Source: Paractinoplanes bogorensis (GTDB lineage Bacteria; Actinomycetota; Actinomycetes; Mycobacteriales; Micromonosporaceae). From it: 64,000 bases of DNA. The notes beneath the pieces were generated by a model, which ran no database searches, had not been told where the DNA came from, and worked only from the letters and a program-made list of their open reading frames with translations. The stretch spans positions 186,001-250,000 of the forward strand of contig NZ_JAHKKG010000004.1 of assembly GCF_018829635.1 (NCBI RefSeq), in the 5' to 3' direction. The position numbers and the translations under genes were made by a program. Each line of letters starts with the position of its first letter. Position 1 is the first letter of the stretch. Below are positions 27,654 through 35,857 of this stretch, piece by piece.

Positions 27654-29172
27654 CCGGGTCGTCCTTGCGCTCCCGGTGCGTGACGGTCACCGAGTTGAAG
27701 ATGACCTTGCCACCGCGCGGGAGCGTCTTGTCGGGCACCCGGTTGCCGGTGGCCGGCGTCCACCCGACGCGCAGCTTCACCTCGCCGCCGGCCGCCCGGA
27801 CGCCCTCGACCTCGAGCACGCCGGGGCCCAGATCGCGGCGGACCTTCATCCGGTTCTGCAGGCGCACGTCGACGCCGTCGCTCCCGCGCGCGGTCACCCG
27901 CAGGTAGCCGGTCATCACCGGCCGGGACCGCAGGTAGCGGACCGCGAAGAAGACGATCGCGGCGACCACGAGGATCAGCACCACGAGCCAGATGATGCTG
28001 GGCACGCCGCGCTGGCCGGTCCCGGAGATCTCGGCCTGGGCCGGGGTGAGGGCCGAGGAGAACCGCGACGGGAGGTCGCCCCCGGCCAGATCGAGCCAGG
28101 GCGAGGTGATCCGGGCCGTCATGGCCAGTGACCCGGAGGCGGTGACGGTCTCGGCGATCAGGTGGATCCCTCCCGGCTGAGGCATGGTGGCGGTCAGATC
28201 GACCTCGGTCGTGGTGCCCGGCGCGACCGTGACCGTGGCCGGGGACTGGCGGGCGGTGAGCTGCACCGGGCGGGTGCCGTCGCCGTCGGTCACGGTCAGC
28301 GTCATCGCGCCGGTCAGATCGGCGACCACCACCGGGGCGACGCCGGAGGTGCTCAGTTGCACCGGCACGCGCAGGTCCTTCTCGGACGGGTCGAAGCTCG
28401 CCTCGCCGCTCGGCCACGTGACGGTCACGGTCTTCTTCAGCTCGCCGGCCGACACCAGCTTGAGGCGGGCCGTCGAAGCGCGGGCGCTCTGCTTGGCCTG
28501 GGCCAGATAGTCGGCCAGGCCGGCGTCGGCGGGCAGGCTCTCGGCGTCCGGGACGACCTTGCGCAGGATCGACAGCGAGGTGGTGGCCGGGCACGACTTG
28601 CCGGCGATCGCGAGCGGGACGGCATAGCCGTTGAGCTGGCGTGAGGTGCCCAGCCGCTGCGCCAGTGTGCGCACCGGGGCCCACTGGCGGTCCGGCGGCA
28701 ACGCGCACTCGGCCGCGCCCGGTGCCCACGGGTCGCCGTCGCTGAGCAGCACCATCGTCGCGACCCGGCCGGCCCCGGTGGCGTCGTTGGCGAGGTAGTT
28801 CATGCCCCAGGACAGGGCCCGATGGAAGTCCGTCCGGGCCGGGGCCGGCGCGGGCAGGCTCCTGATCTCGCGCGCGGCGGCCGGCGACCGGGCCGCCACC
28901 CAGGCCCGGGGCCGGACGTCGTCGCGGAACGTCACGAAGCTGACCCGGTCGCCGGCCTGCAGCGAGGCCGAGAACTTCGTCAGCTCGGCCCGCAGCGAGG
29001 CGAAGACCGGTTTCATCGAGCCGGACACGTCGATCAGGAACAGGTAGTCGGCGCCGACCGCGTCCACGCCGAGCCGCTTGTACATGTCGTCGCGGTCGTC
29101 GGCGGCGGCCGGGCCGGCCGTCCCGGCCGCGAGCAGGACGGCGCACGCCGCCAGGAGCAGGCGACGGATCAC
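27619..29172 (-). CDS. Membrane-anchored VWA-domain protein
   Basis: A 517-residue protein, last gene of the GTPase-module operon. It has a signal peptide (ending about PAAA at residue 24), an extracytoplasmic VWA domain (~40-230) with intact MIDAS motif DVSGS (48-52) and LLSDGDP, a beta-rich middle, one membrane helix (GVPSIIWLVVLILVVAAIVF near residue 395), and a ~100-residue cytosolic C-terminus with beta-strand character. The start GTG 29172 overlaps the upstream TGA by 4 bp. VWA domains mediate metal-dependent protein binding; with an N-out/C-in topology this subunit could link an outside event to the cytosolic partners. Confidence 0.8.
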   Translation of the reverse strand: MIRRLLLAACAVLLAAGTAGPAAADDRDDMYKRLGVDAVGADYLFLIDVSGSMKPVFASLRAELTKFSASLQAGDRVSFVTFRDDVRPRAWVAARSPAAAREIRSLPAPAPARTDFHRALSWGMNYLANDATGAGRVATMVLLSDGDPWAPGAAECALPPDRQWAPVRTLAQRLGTSRQLNGYAVPLAIAGKSCPATTSLSILRKVVPDAESLPADAGLADYLAQAKQSARASTARLKLVSAGELKKTVTVTWPSGEASFDPSEKDLRVPVQLSTSGVAPVVVADLTGAMTLTVTDGDGTRPVQLTARQSPATVTVAPGTTTEVDLTATMPQPGGIHLIAETVTASGSLAMTARITSPWLDLAGGDLPSRFSSALTPAQAEISGTGQRGVPSIIWLVVLILVVAAIVFFAVRYLRSRPVMTGYLRVTARGSDGVDVRLQNRMKVRRDLGPGVLEVEGVRAAGGEVKLRVGWTPATGNRVPDKTLPRGGKVIFNSVTVTHRERKDDPVRSSPVPPPGR

Positions 29173-30299
29173 GAGGGAGCCTTTCGGAGCGGGATCGGGA
29201 AGAGCAGCGGGTCGTGACCGGGCCGGGTGAACGCCAGAGCCGGGCCACCGGCTTCGAGCACGACGCCGACCTGGTAGCGGCCGGGCGGCGGGGGCGGGTC
29301 GAGCGGCACGCCGACGATCTCGCCGTCGGTGACCGTGCCGTCCGGCCACGGTTCGAGCAGCCGCACCTGGGCCGTCGTGTCGCCGCCGGCCACGTCGACG
29401 GTCACCTCGGCCGGCGACGGGCCGGGCGTCAGCTCGTCCGGGCCGGCCAGCCGCGGCCACACGTCCTCGAGCCGCCCGCTGTTGATCACGTGGGACGACA
29501 GGCGGACGCCGAACCGGAACAGCTCGCCGACCTCGACCCGGCCCGCCGCGATGGCGGCCGCCCCGTGCGCGGCCGCGGTGGCCGGGTCGATCGAGGCCAG
29601 CACGGCCACGTCGTAGCGGTGCGCGTACTGGGCGGCCGAGGCGACCTCGCCGCCCAGGCCGGCGTTGCCCAGCATCAGCAGGCGCAGCGGCCCGCCGGTC
29701 AGGCCGGCGTCGGCCGCGGCGGCGGCCACCGCGCGCCCGATGATCCCGCCGCGGTCGGGCGTGCCGGACGGGCAGTCGACCGGCGTGGTGAACGTCGGCC
29801 GCAGCCGCCCGGCCGAGCCGTGCGTCATCGTGACCGTCGCGCCGTCGTCGTCGACGTCGACCACGATCACCGGGGCCGAGACCGGGGCCTGCTCGAGCGC
29901 GCCACTGAGGAACGCGTGCGCGGCGGCGGCGATCGGGGCCGTCACGACCCGTGTCACCGGCAGCCGGACCTCGCCGGTCAGCACCTCGTGGAGGCGGTGG
30001 GCGGTGTCGGCGGCGGTCCGGGCGGGCACCGCGACCACCACGGGACCGTCCAGGCCCCGGCCACCGAGCTGCTCGGCGAGCAGGGCGAAATAGCGTACGG
30101 CGTGATCGGTCTGCCCCCGCTGCAGGTTCTCCAGCATGGTGGCCGGGGGTACGACGACCTCGCCCGGGCCGGCCCGGCCCAGCCGCACCTCGGCCGGGCC
30201 ACGGTAGGTCAGCTCGGCGCCGACCTGGACGATGTCGGTCCACCCGGGCCAGGCGGCCGTGGTCATGGCCGAACCCCAGTGCAGGCCGGTGCCGCTCAT
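29169..30299 (-). CDS. Hsp70/actin-like ATPase homolog (divergent)
   Basis: A 376-residue cytosolic protein. GPVVVAVPARTAADTAHRLHE followed by RVVTAPIAAAAHAFL matches the strand-helix pattern at the end of actin-fold subdomain IA (as in DnaK), and VIVVDVDDDGATVTM resembles phosphate-2 (DxGxxT). A later LMLGNAGLGGEVASA resembles the GGS/adenosine region. The N-terminal phosphate-1 motif is not clear, so ATP binding is uncertain. The last ~130 residues are beta-rich, ending in a Pro-rich segment. The start ATG 30299 overlaps the upstream TGA by 4 bp and its own stop overlaps the VWA gene by 4 bp. Confidence 0.68.
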   Translation of the reverse strand: MSGTGLHWGSAMTTAAWPGWTDIVQVGAELTYRGPAEVRLGRAGPGEVVVPPATMLENLQRGQTDHAVRYFALLAEQLGGRGLDGPVVVAVPARTAADTAHRLHEVLTGEVRLPVTRVVTAPIAAAAHAFLSGALEQAPVSAPVIVVDVDDDGATVTMTHGSAGRLRPTFTTPVDCPSGTPDRGGIIGRAVAAAAADAGLTGGPLRLLMLGNAGLGGEVASAAQYAHRYDVAVLASIDPATAAAHGAAAIAAGRVEVGELFRFGVRLSSHVINSGRLEDVWPRLAGPDELTPGPSPAEVTVDVAGGDTTAQVRLLEPWPDGTVTDGEIVGVPLDPPPPPGRYQVGVVLEAGGPALAFTRPGHDPLLFPIPLRKAPS

Positions 30300-32761
30300 C
30301 GGGGCTCCCGCCGGGTGAACCGGGCCGGGATGAACTGCCGCCACCACGACGGTGCCGTCGGCTCGGTCACCGCTTCGTCCGGTTCCGGGCCGCCGCCGTG
30401 GTTCTCCGGCAGATAGGCCGTCACGGCGTCGAGCTGCTGCCGGGCCCGCCGCCACCGCTCGGCCAGTTCCTCGACCCGGTCCTCCTCCTCGTCCGTCCAG
30501 CGGCGCAGCCGCGCGTAGAGGACGGCCCGTTCCCGGCCGGGCAGCAGCGGGCCGACCACGTCGAGCCCGGGCCACAGGTAGGGCTCGCCGGCGTCCGGAC
30601 CGTGCAGGTGACCGGCGTGCCGGATCAGCTCCCACCAGCGGTCGTCGCCCGCCCCGGCCCAGTGGGCCAGCGAGGCGCGCAGTCGTTTCTGATCGCTTTC
30701 GTTCCCGTACGCGTCCACGAGCACCGGAGCCAGCTCGGCGGCCGGGGCGGCGGCCCGGCAGAGCTTGTCCACGGCCCGCTCGATGGCGACCCGCCGCAGA
30801 CCCGGGTCGATCGCCAGCACGTGTTCCCGGAGCCGTTCCGCGCCCGGCCGTTCCAGCAGCTCGGGGCGGGCCCGGGCGACCTCGACGGCGACCGTCCGCC
30901 ACCGGTCGGGGTGATCCTGGTCGACCTCGCCCAGATGGTCGAGCAGGACGAGCGCGTCGGCCGTCGCGTCCTCGTCGCGCAGGGCGGCGGCCAGGTCGGT
31001 GCGCACGCGCTGGGCCGCGGCGGCGTACCGGTTGTGGAGCAGCACCAGGTGCAGCGCGTAGCCGCCGTCGCGCGGGAAGGAGCTGCCCGCCCGGACGCCC
31101 GGCGGCTGCCGGTGCCCGGCCGCGAGCAGCACGAAGTCGGCGCCCGCGCGCTCGGCCGGGCCGGCCGGGGCCAGCTCCTCGAGCCACCGCCCGATCGGAT
31201 CCCCGGTCCGCACGGCGCCGGCCGTGGCCGCGGCGATCAGATCGGGCATCAGCGTGCTCAGCACCTGCGCGGCCGGGTAGCGGCCGACCGCGATCCGCAG
31301 CGCGGCCTCGACCCAGTGGGCGTCGGCCACCGGCCCGCCGGTGTGTGCCAGGCCCGCGCCCGCGCCGACCAGCAGATGGGTCCACGCGGGAGCGTGCGGG
31401 CCGGACGCCAGCCACTGCACGGCCGGGTCGGCGCCCTGGGTGACGAGCTCGGACGCCGCCCGCTGATGGTCGGGGCGCAGCAGCCAGGCCCGGGTCCGGT
31501 CCAGCGGCACCCGCCGGGCGACCAGGTCGATGATCAGACCGGTCACCGCCTCCGGGCCGGCGCCGCCGTCGAGCAGGCCGAGCACCAGGTCGTCGGCCCC
31601 GGCCCGCTCGGCCAGCCCGGCGAACCCGCTCACCCAGTCGCCGCTCAGGGCCTGCCGCCGGGCCCGGTCACGGAACGCCTCGGTCGCGTCCGGGGCGGCG
31701 GCGGGCAGCCAGTTGCGGGCGACCGGGTCGAGGTCGGCCGCGGTGCCGTGCCGCAGCAGGTGGGCCAGGAAGGCCCGGTGCGCGTCGCCACCGACCCGTC
31801 CGGCCAGGGTGTGCCCGAGCACCAGGGCCCGCACCTCGTCGGTGTCCACCGAGCGGCGGCGTACCAGGTCGTCGCCGACCTGGGCGAGCCGGTCGATCGA
31901 GGCCAGATGCCCGGTCGCGCCGGCCGCGGCCTCGGCGCCGAGCTTGGCCGGGGGCGGATAGCCGGCCGAGCCCAGATGGGCCAGCAGCTCCGGCAGCGAG
32001 TGGTGGGTGAGCACCCGGTCGACGGCGTCGCGATAGACCGCCGCGGCCGAGCCGGGCTCGAGACCGGGCGCGCCGTCCGGGTCGATCTGGTTGGCCACCT
32101 CGCCCGAGTCCCAGCCGACGGCGACGTGGAAGAAGCCGTTGTCCGGCCGGTTGGTGCCGGTGCACAGCTTGAGCAGCGACCGGATCGGGGCCGGCACCAG
32201 CGCGGTCATCGCGTCGAAGGTGGCCGCGATCCGCTCCGGGTCGGTCCACCCGGGCCGGCTCGACGCGGTGATCCGCAGGTGTGCGTTCATCGACAGCGCG
32301 GCCGCGGTGACCAGCCACCGCCGGCGCTCCGGGTCCTTGAGCAGGGCCTCGGCGCCGCCGCCGACCACGGCGCCCGGCTCCGGCACGCCGTGGCCGTCCT
32401 GATAGGTCTCCCAGGCCCCGCGCGCGTAGCGGGCCAGCCCCTCGTAGCTGAGCGGCTTGTCGGCGGCCACCCGCAGATAGAGCACCCCGATGACGGGCCG
32501 GCCGCCGGTGTCCCGGGCGGTCGTCCAGTCCCACCAGCAGACGTAGTAGCGGTACGCGTCCTTGTGCTCGGGCACGAACGACGCCCAGGGCAGCCCGCCC
32601 GCCCGCTCGTCACCGGTCGGGTTGCCGAGCCGCATCCGGCTGATCTGCTCGTCGGCCGTGCGCATCCCGTCCGCGGACAGGCTCGAGTCGATGATCGCGT
32701 AGTCGTGGGTGGAACCCGGACGTTTCCCCCACCAGGCCCATGCCTCGAGCCGCGCGGTCAC
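30296..32761 (-). CDS. Large GTPase-associated protein (GAP1-like by context)
   Basis: An 821-residue cytosolic protein with no catalytic motif I can name. The first ~190 residues are a compact alpha/beta-looking domain with many aromatic residues (EAWAWWGKRPGSTHDYAIID, YRYYVCWWDWTT). The remainder is largely helical and Leu/Ala/Arg-rich. Size, position right after a P-loop GTPase and coupling with VWA and Hsp70-like genes fit the 'GTPase-associated protein 1' families predicted computationally in NTP-dependent conflict systems; I cannot confirm this without a profile search. GTG 32761 overlaps the GTPase gene's stop by 4 bp and its own stop overlaps the Hsp70-like gene. Confidence 0.6.
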   Translation of the reverse strand: MTARLEAWAWWGKRPGSTHDYAIIDSSLSADGMRTADEQISRMRLGNPTGDERAGGLPWASFVPEHKDAYRYYVCWWDWTTARDTGGRPVIGVLYLRVAADKPLSYEGLARYARGAWETYQDGHGVPEPGAVVGGGAEALLKDPERRRWLVTAAALSMNAHLRITASSRPGWTDPERIAATFDAMTALVPAPIRSLLKLCTGTNRPDNGFFHVAVGWDSGEVANQIDPDGAPGLEPGSAAAVYRDAVDRVLTHHSLPELLAHLGSAGYPPPAKLGAEAAAGATGHLASIDRLAQVGDDLVRRRSVDTDEVRALVLGHTLAGRVGGDAHRAFLAHLLRHGTAADLDPVARNWLPAAAPDATEAFRDRARRQALSGDWVSGFAGLAERAGADDLVLGLLDGGAGPEAVTGLIIDLVARRVPLDRTRAWLLRPDHQRAASELVTQGADPAVQWLASGPHAPAWTHLLVGAGAGLAHTGGPVADAHWVEAALRIAVGRYPAAQVLSTLMPDLIAAATAGAVRTGDPIGRWLEELAPAGPAERAGADFVLLAAGHRQPPGVRAGSSFPRDGGYALHLVLLHNRYAAAAQRVRTDLAAALRDEDATADALVLLDHLGEVDQDHPDRWRTVAVEVARARPELLERPGAERLREHVLAIDPGLRRVAIERAVDKLCRAAAPAAELAPVLVDAYGNESDQKRLRASLAHWAGAGDDRWWELIRHAGHLHGPDAGEPYLWPGLDVVGPLLPGRERAVLYARLRRWTDEEEDRVEELAERWRRARQQLDAVTAYLPENHGGGPEPDEAVTEPTAPSWWRQFIPARFTRREPR

Positions 32762-33876
32762 GCCCGCGTCTCCTTGATCGACGTCCACAGGTCGAGCAGC
32801 GTCTCCCACACCTGATTGGGCTGCGCCCGCCGTACGGTCCGCACGTCGTCGCTGGTGGTGACGTTGACGAAGTCCTCCGGGTCGAACGTGCCGGACGGGT
32901 CGAGGTAGAAGCCGATCGACGACGCCGCGTGGTAGCTCACGTTGTCGAACCAGGCGGTCAGCTTGCCCGGCAGGTCGGCGTCGTTCGGGTTGACGCTGTA
33001 GCGGCACAGGTTCTCGAACAGCGCCCGCGCCGCCGGCCCGCTCGGCACGGTCGGCTGCTTGCCGTGGTCGAGGTCGATCAGACCCAGCTGGTCGGCTCGC
33101 CGGTACACCTCGGGATGGTCGAGCTTGCCGACGCAGACCGACAGGAACTGCGGCATCCCGCCCGTGCCGGACTCGGCCAGTTCGTAGTCCATCGCCCGCA
33201 TCAGCGAGTCCACGAAGGCGAAGGTCGGGTGGATCTCCTCGTCGTCCCGCAGCAGCGCCTTCATCTCGTCGCGGGTCTCGGCCATCATCCGCACCGGGTC
33301 GATCAGCAGGATGAGGCCGTCCGCCTTGACCAGCTGATCGGTCAGCCCCTTGGCGGTCGGGTCGAGGAACTCACCGCCCGGCGGATCGAGGATGGCCAGC
33401 TTGAACTCGACCGGGCCGCCCGGCACCTCGATCGTCCGGCCCCACTTCGACCGCGTCCAGGTGGTCGCGGTGGCGCCCCGGATCCGCCAGATCTCCGTCG
33501 ACGGTTCGGTGGTCGGCACCGGGAACCGGTTGGCGTGCGACTGCGTGATCAGGTGCGAGACCAGGGGCGACTTGGGCGGCGCGATCGCCCGCCAGGTGCC
33601 GTACGCGTCCCGGTCCGGCTCGCCCTTGAGGATGGCCTGCAGGAACGTCGTCTTGCCGCCCGAGGTCGGGCCGACCAGCGAGATCGCCACCTGATCGGGG
33701 TTCTCGTCCAGGCCGGAGAACTTCGAGGGCGGCTTGGCCGGGGCGGTTCTCGGTCGCGGGGCCGAGGTGGGCAGAGCGGGCTGCTGCGGGCGTACGGGAT
33801 CCGGCTCGTTCCGCTTGACGATCATCGGCTGCTCGGCCGAGTCGAAGTCGCTGGTGCCGTCGAACGGGTCGGACAT
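32758..33876 (-). CDS. P-loop GTPase-like protein (TRAFAC/double-GTPase type)
   Basis: A 372-residue protein. After a ~60-residue disordered Pro-rich N-terminus, VAISLVGPTSGGKTTFLQAIL contains the Walker A GPTSGGKT (69-76). LAILDPPGGEF (about residue 165) takes the place of the DxxG switch, and DGLILLIDP is the following strand. VCVGKLD (about residue 245) may be the NKxD-like specificity loop, with K-L-D kept and N changed to G. The pattern fits TRAFAC-clade GTPases of the 'double GTPase' type. ATG 33876 follows AGGAG. It lies 28 bp after the Zn-ribbon gene and overlaps the next gene by 4 bp. Confidence 0.75.
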   Translation of the reverse strand: MSDPFDGTSDFDSAEQPMIVKRNEPDPVRPQQPALPTSAPRPRTAPAKPPSKFSGLDENPDQVAISLVGPTSGGKTTFLQAILKGEPDRDAYGTWRAIAPPKSPLVSHLITQSHANRFPVPTTEPSTEIWRIRGATATTWTRSKWGRTIEVPGGPVEFKLAILDPPGGEFLDPTAKGLTDQLVKADGLILLIDPVRMMAETRDEMKALLRDDEEIHPTFAFVDSLMRAMDYELAESGTGGMPQFLSVCVGKLDHPEVYRRADQLGLIDLDHGKQPTVPSGPAARALFENLCRYSVNPNDADLPGKLTAWFDNVSYHAASSIGFYLDPSGTFDPEDFVNVTTSDDVRTVRRAQPNQVWETLLDLWTSIKETRA

Positions 33877-33904
33877 GTGCGTGTTCACTCCTAGCGGGTC
33901 TCTC

Positions 33905-35704
33905 CTAGCGGGGCAGGGGGTCGGCCAGGGCCAGCCGCAGACGTCGGCCGGGCCCGGCGGGGAGCAGCAGCGAGCTCAGCAGGGCGATCCCGGCCGGGCC
34001 GGAGTCGGCCGGGCGGTGCCGCGACAGCTGGGTCCAGGCCTGCTCGGCCCAGCTGCCGGGGGCCGGGCCGGCGCCGATCACCAACGGGGCCACCTGGGCA
34101 CCGGCGGGCAAGGACGCGACCACGTCGGACAGTCGGAGCCGGGCCGGGCAGCGGGGCAGCATCGACTGCTGCTGCGGCGGGTACGGCGGCCGGGACGCGA
34201 CCGTGACCACAACCTTGCGGGCTTCCGTACGCCACGGCTGGCGGGCCACCGCGACCAGCGCGTCCTCGAGGGGCGCGGCCGCGTCGAGCTGGGCCGGTTC
34301 GCCCCGGAGCTCGGCGATCGCGGCGTCGGCCCGGTCGGGGTCGCCCAGCTCGTGCTCGTCGAGCCGGGGCTCCGGTCCCAGGTGGGTGTGCTCGCCGTAG
34401 CCGACCACACCGACGCGCAGCGACCAGCGGCCCCGGGCGTGGGCCCGCAGCCAGCCGGTCAGTTCGCGGGCGGCGGCGACGCGGGTGGCGGTCGACCCGG
34501 GATCGCTGCGCCGGCCGCCGAGCTCGATCGCCAGGACCACGTCGACCGGGTCGGCCGTGTCGGTGGCGAGCAGGGCGGGCAGGTCGGCGGCGAGCTCGCC
34601 CCAGGCCGGCGCCGCGGGCAGTGCCGTGGGGTGGGACAGTTCGACGACGCCGGGACCGGGCTGCCGCACCGTGATCGTGGCCCGCTGCCCGGTGGTCAGC
34701 GGCAGGACCAGCACGGCGGCGGCCTCCCCGGGATCGGCGCCGTGGCGCAGGACGGGCACGACCGTCTCGCCGGCCGCGGTGCCGTGCACGACCAGCGTCG
34801 TCTCGCGGGTCCGGCCGGGCTCGACGACCTCGACCGGGAGCACCGGACGGGGCCGGGCCACCAACGTGCGCCCGTGCGGGTCGTACTGGGCGAGCAGCAC
34901 GTCGTACCCCTCGGGCCGGGGGACGAGCGTCATCAGCCGGTGCACGAGGGCGGCCAGCTCCGTCTCGCCGGGCTGGGCCGGCACCACCGCGGCCGGGGCC
35001 AGCTGTTCCCGGGCCGCGCGGGCGACGTGCTCGAGCAGCACCCACCCGGGCGGGGGCTCGACCAGCAGCAGCGGGTGCCGGACCAGTCCGGCCACATGGG
35101 TGACGGCCCGCTGGACGGCGGCGTGCCAGACCGCCCGGTCGACCGGGATCTCACCCACCCCGCCGGCCAGCTGGAACATCTGCTTGCCGGGGTATTTCGG
35201 CACCTGGTCGCACAGGCCCGGCCAATCGGCCGACCACGTGAAATCGAGCACGTCCGGATCGCGTCGGGCGGTCCACAGAGTCAGACCCCGGACGTTGATT
35301 TCGAGCACCGACAGGCGCGAGTGCGCCTCGGTTTCGCGCAATTTCGCGGCGACATCCGGAATGGCCACAGTGGCCGGTTCCGGCGCCACTGAATCGACCG
35401 TCATTTCTGTTTCCGGGTCCGGTCCGGCCGGACGGGCGTTGACCGCGAGCCGGCCGTAACCGGCGGTGGCGTCGGCGTCCAGATGCCCGGCCGCGCGGGC
35501 CGCGGCGGCCAGGTCGTAGGCGCGTTGCCGCTGGCCGAGGGCCGTTTCGAAGGTGGACCGGGCGGATGCCCCGGCCGGTCCGAGACGCAGCACCCCGCTG
35601 ACCGTCCACCCGCACCAGCGGCAGTCGGCGGGACGGATCGTGTCGCCCGGTTGCGGTTCCGCGCAGATCGGGCAGGAACGTCGATCGACCGACGTATCAC
35701 CCAT
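33905..35704 (-). CDS. Zinc-ribbon protein with VWA-like domain
   Basis: A 599-residue cytosolic protein, first gene of the operon. A zinc ribbon lies near the start (CPIC at ~11-14 and CRWC at ~29-32). A helical segment and a ~250-residue middle region follow. A Rossmann-like domain (~385-560) begins VDVVLAIELGG and continues RWSLRVGVVGYGEHTH and ARKVVVTVASRPPY, the strand order of VWA domains but with a degenerate metal site (DxSxS replaced). The ATG at 35704 is chosen as the first in-frame start before the ribbon. The gene is divergent from the kinase homolog with 153 bp between, probably a shared control region. Confidence 0.65.
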   Translation of the reverse strand: MGDTSVDRRSCPICAEPQPGDTIRPADCRWCGWTVSGVLRLGPAGASARSTFETALGQRQRAYDLAAAARAAGHLDADATAGYGRLAVNARPAGPDPETEMTVDSVAPEPATVAIPDVAAKLRETEAHSRLSVLEINVRGLTLWTARRDPDVLDFTWSADWPGLCDQVPKYPGKQMFQLAGGVGEIPVDRAVWHAAVQRAVTHVAGLVRHPLLLVEPPPGWVLLEHVARAAREQLAPAAVVPAQPGETELAALVHRLMTLVPRPEGYDVLLAQYDPHGRTLVARPRPVLPVEVVEPGRTRETTLVVHGTAAGETVVPVLRHGADPGEAAAVLVLPLTTGQRATITVRQPGPGVVELSHPTALPAAPAWGELAADLPALLATDTADPVDVVLAIELGGRRSDPGSTATRVAAARELTGWLRAHARGRWSLRVGVVGYGEHTHLGPEPRLDEHELGDPDRADAAIAELRGEPAQLDAAAPLEDALVAVARQPWRTEARKVVVTVASRPPYPPQQQSMLPRCPARLRLSDVVASLPAGAQVAPLVIGAGPAPGSWAEQAWTQLSRHRPADSGPAGIALLSSLLLPAGPGRRLRLALADPLPR

Positions 35705-35857
35705 GCCCGTACCCCCGTGACTGCCCCGCGAAAATGTTCCTGCGGCGATCCTGACGGCAGTTCGTGCATCCGCGCGCTCACCCGAACGGCCGGAAAAAAC
35801 GGAAGGAAAACCCGACCGTTCCGTGTGCGATTCTCGACCGGCGGAAAGGGGTGCGGG
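35705..35857. promoter_or_regulatory. Shared divergent region of the GTPase operon and kinase homolog
   Basis: A 153-bp gap that must contain promoters for both directions. Only a GAAAGGGG ribosome binding site (35844-35851) for the kinase homolog is clear; I found no convincing operator or -10/-35 pair. Confidence 0.4.
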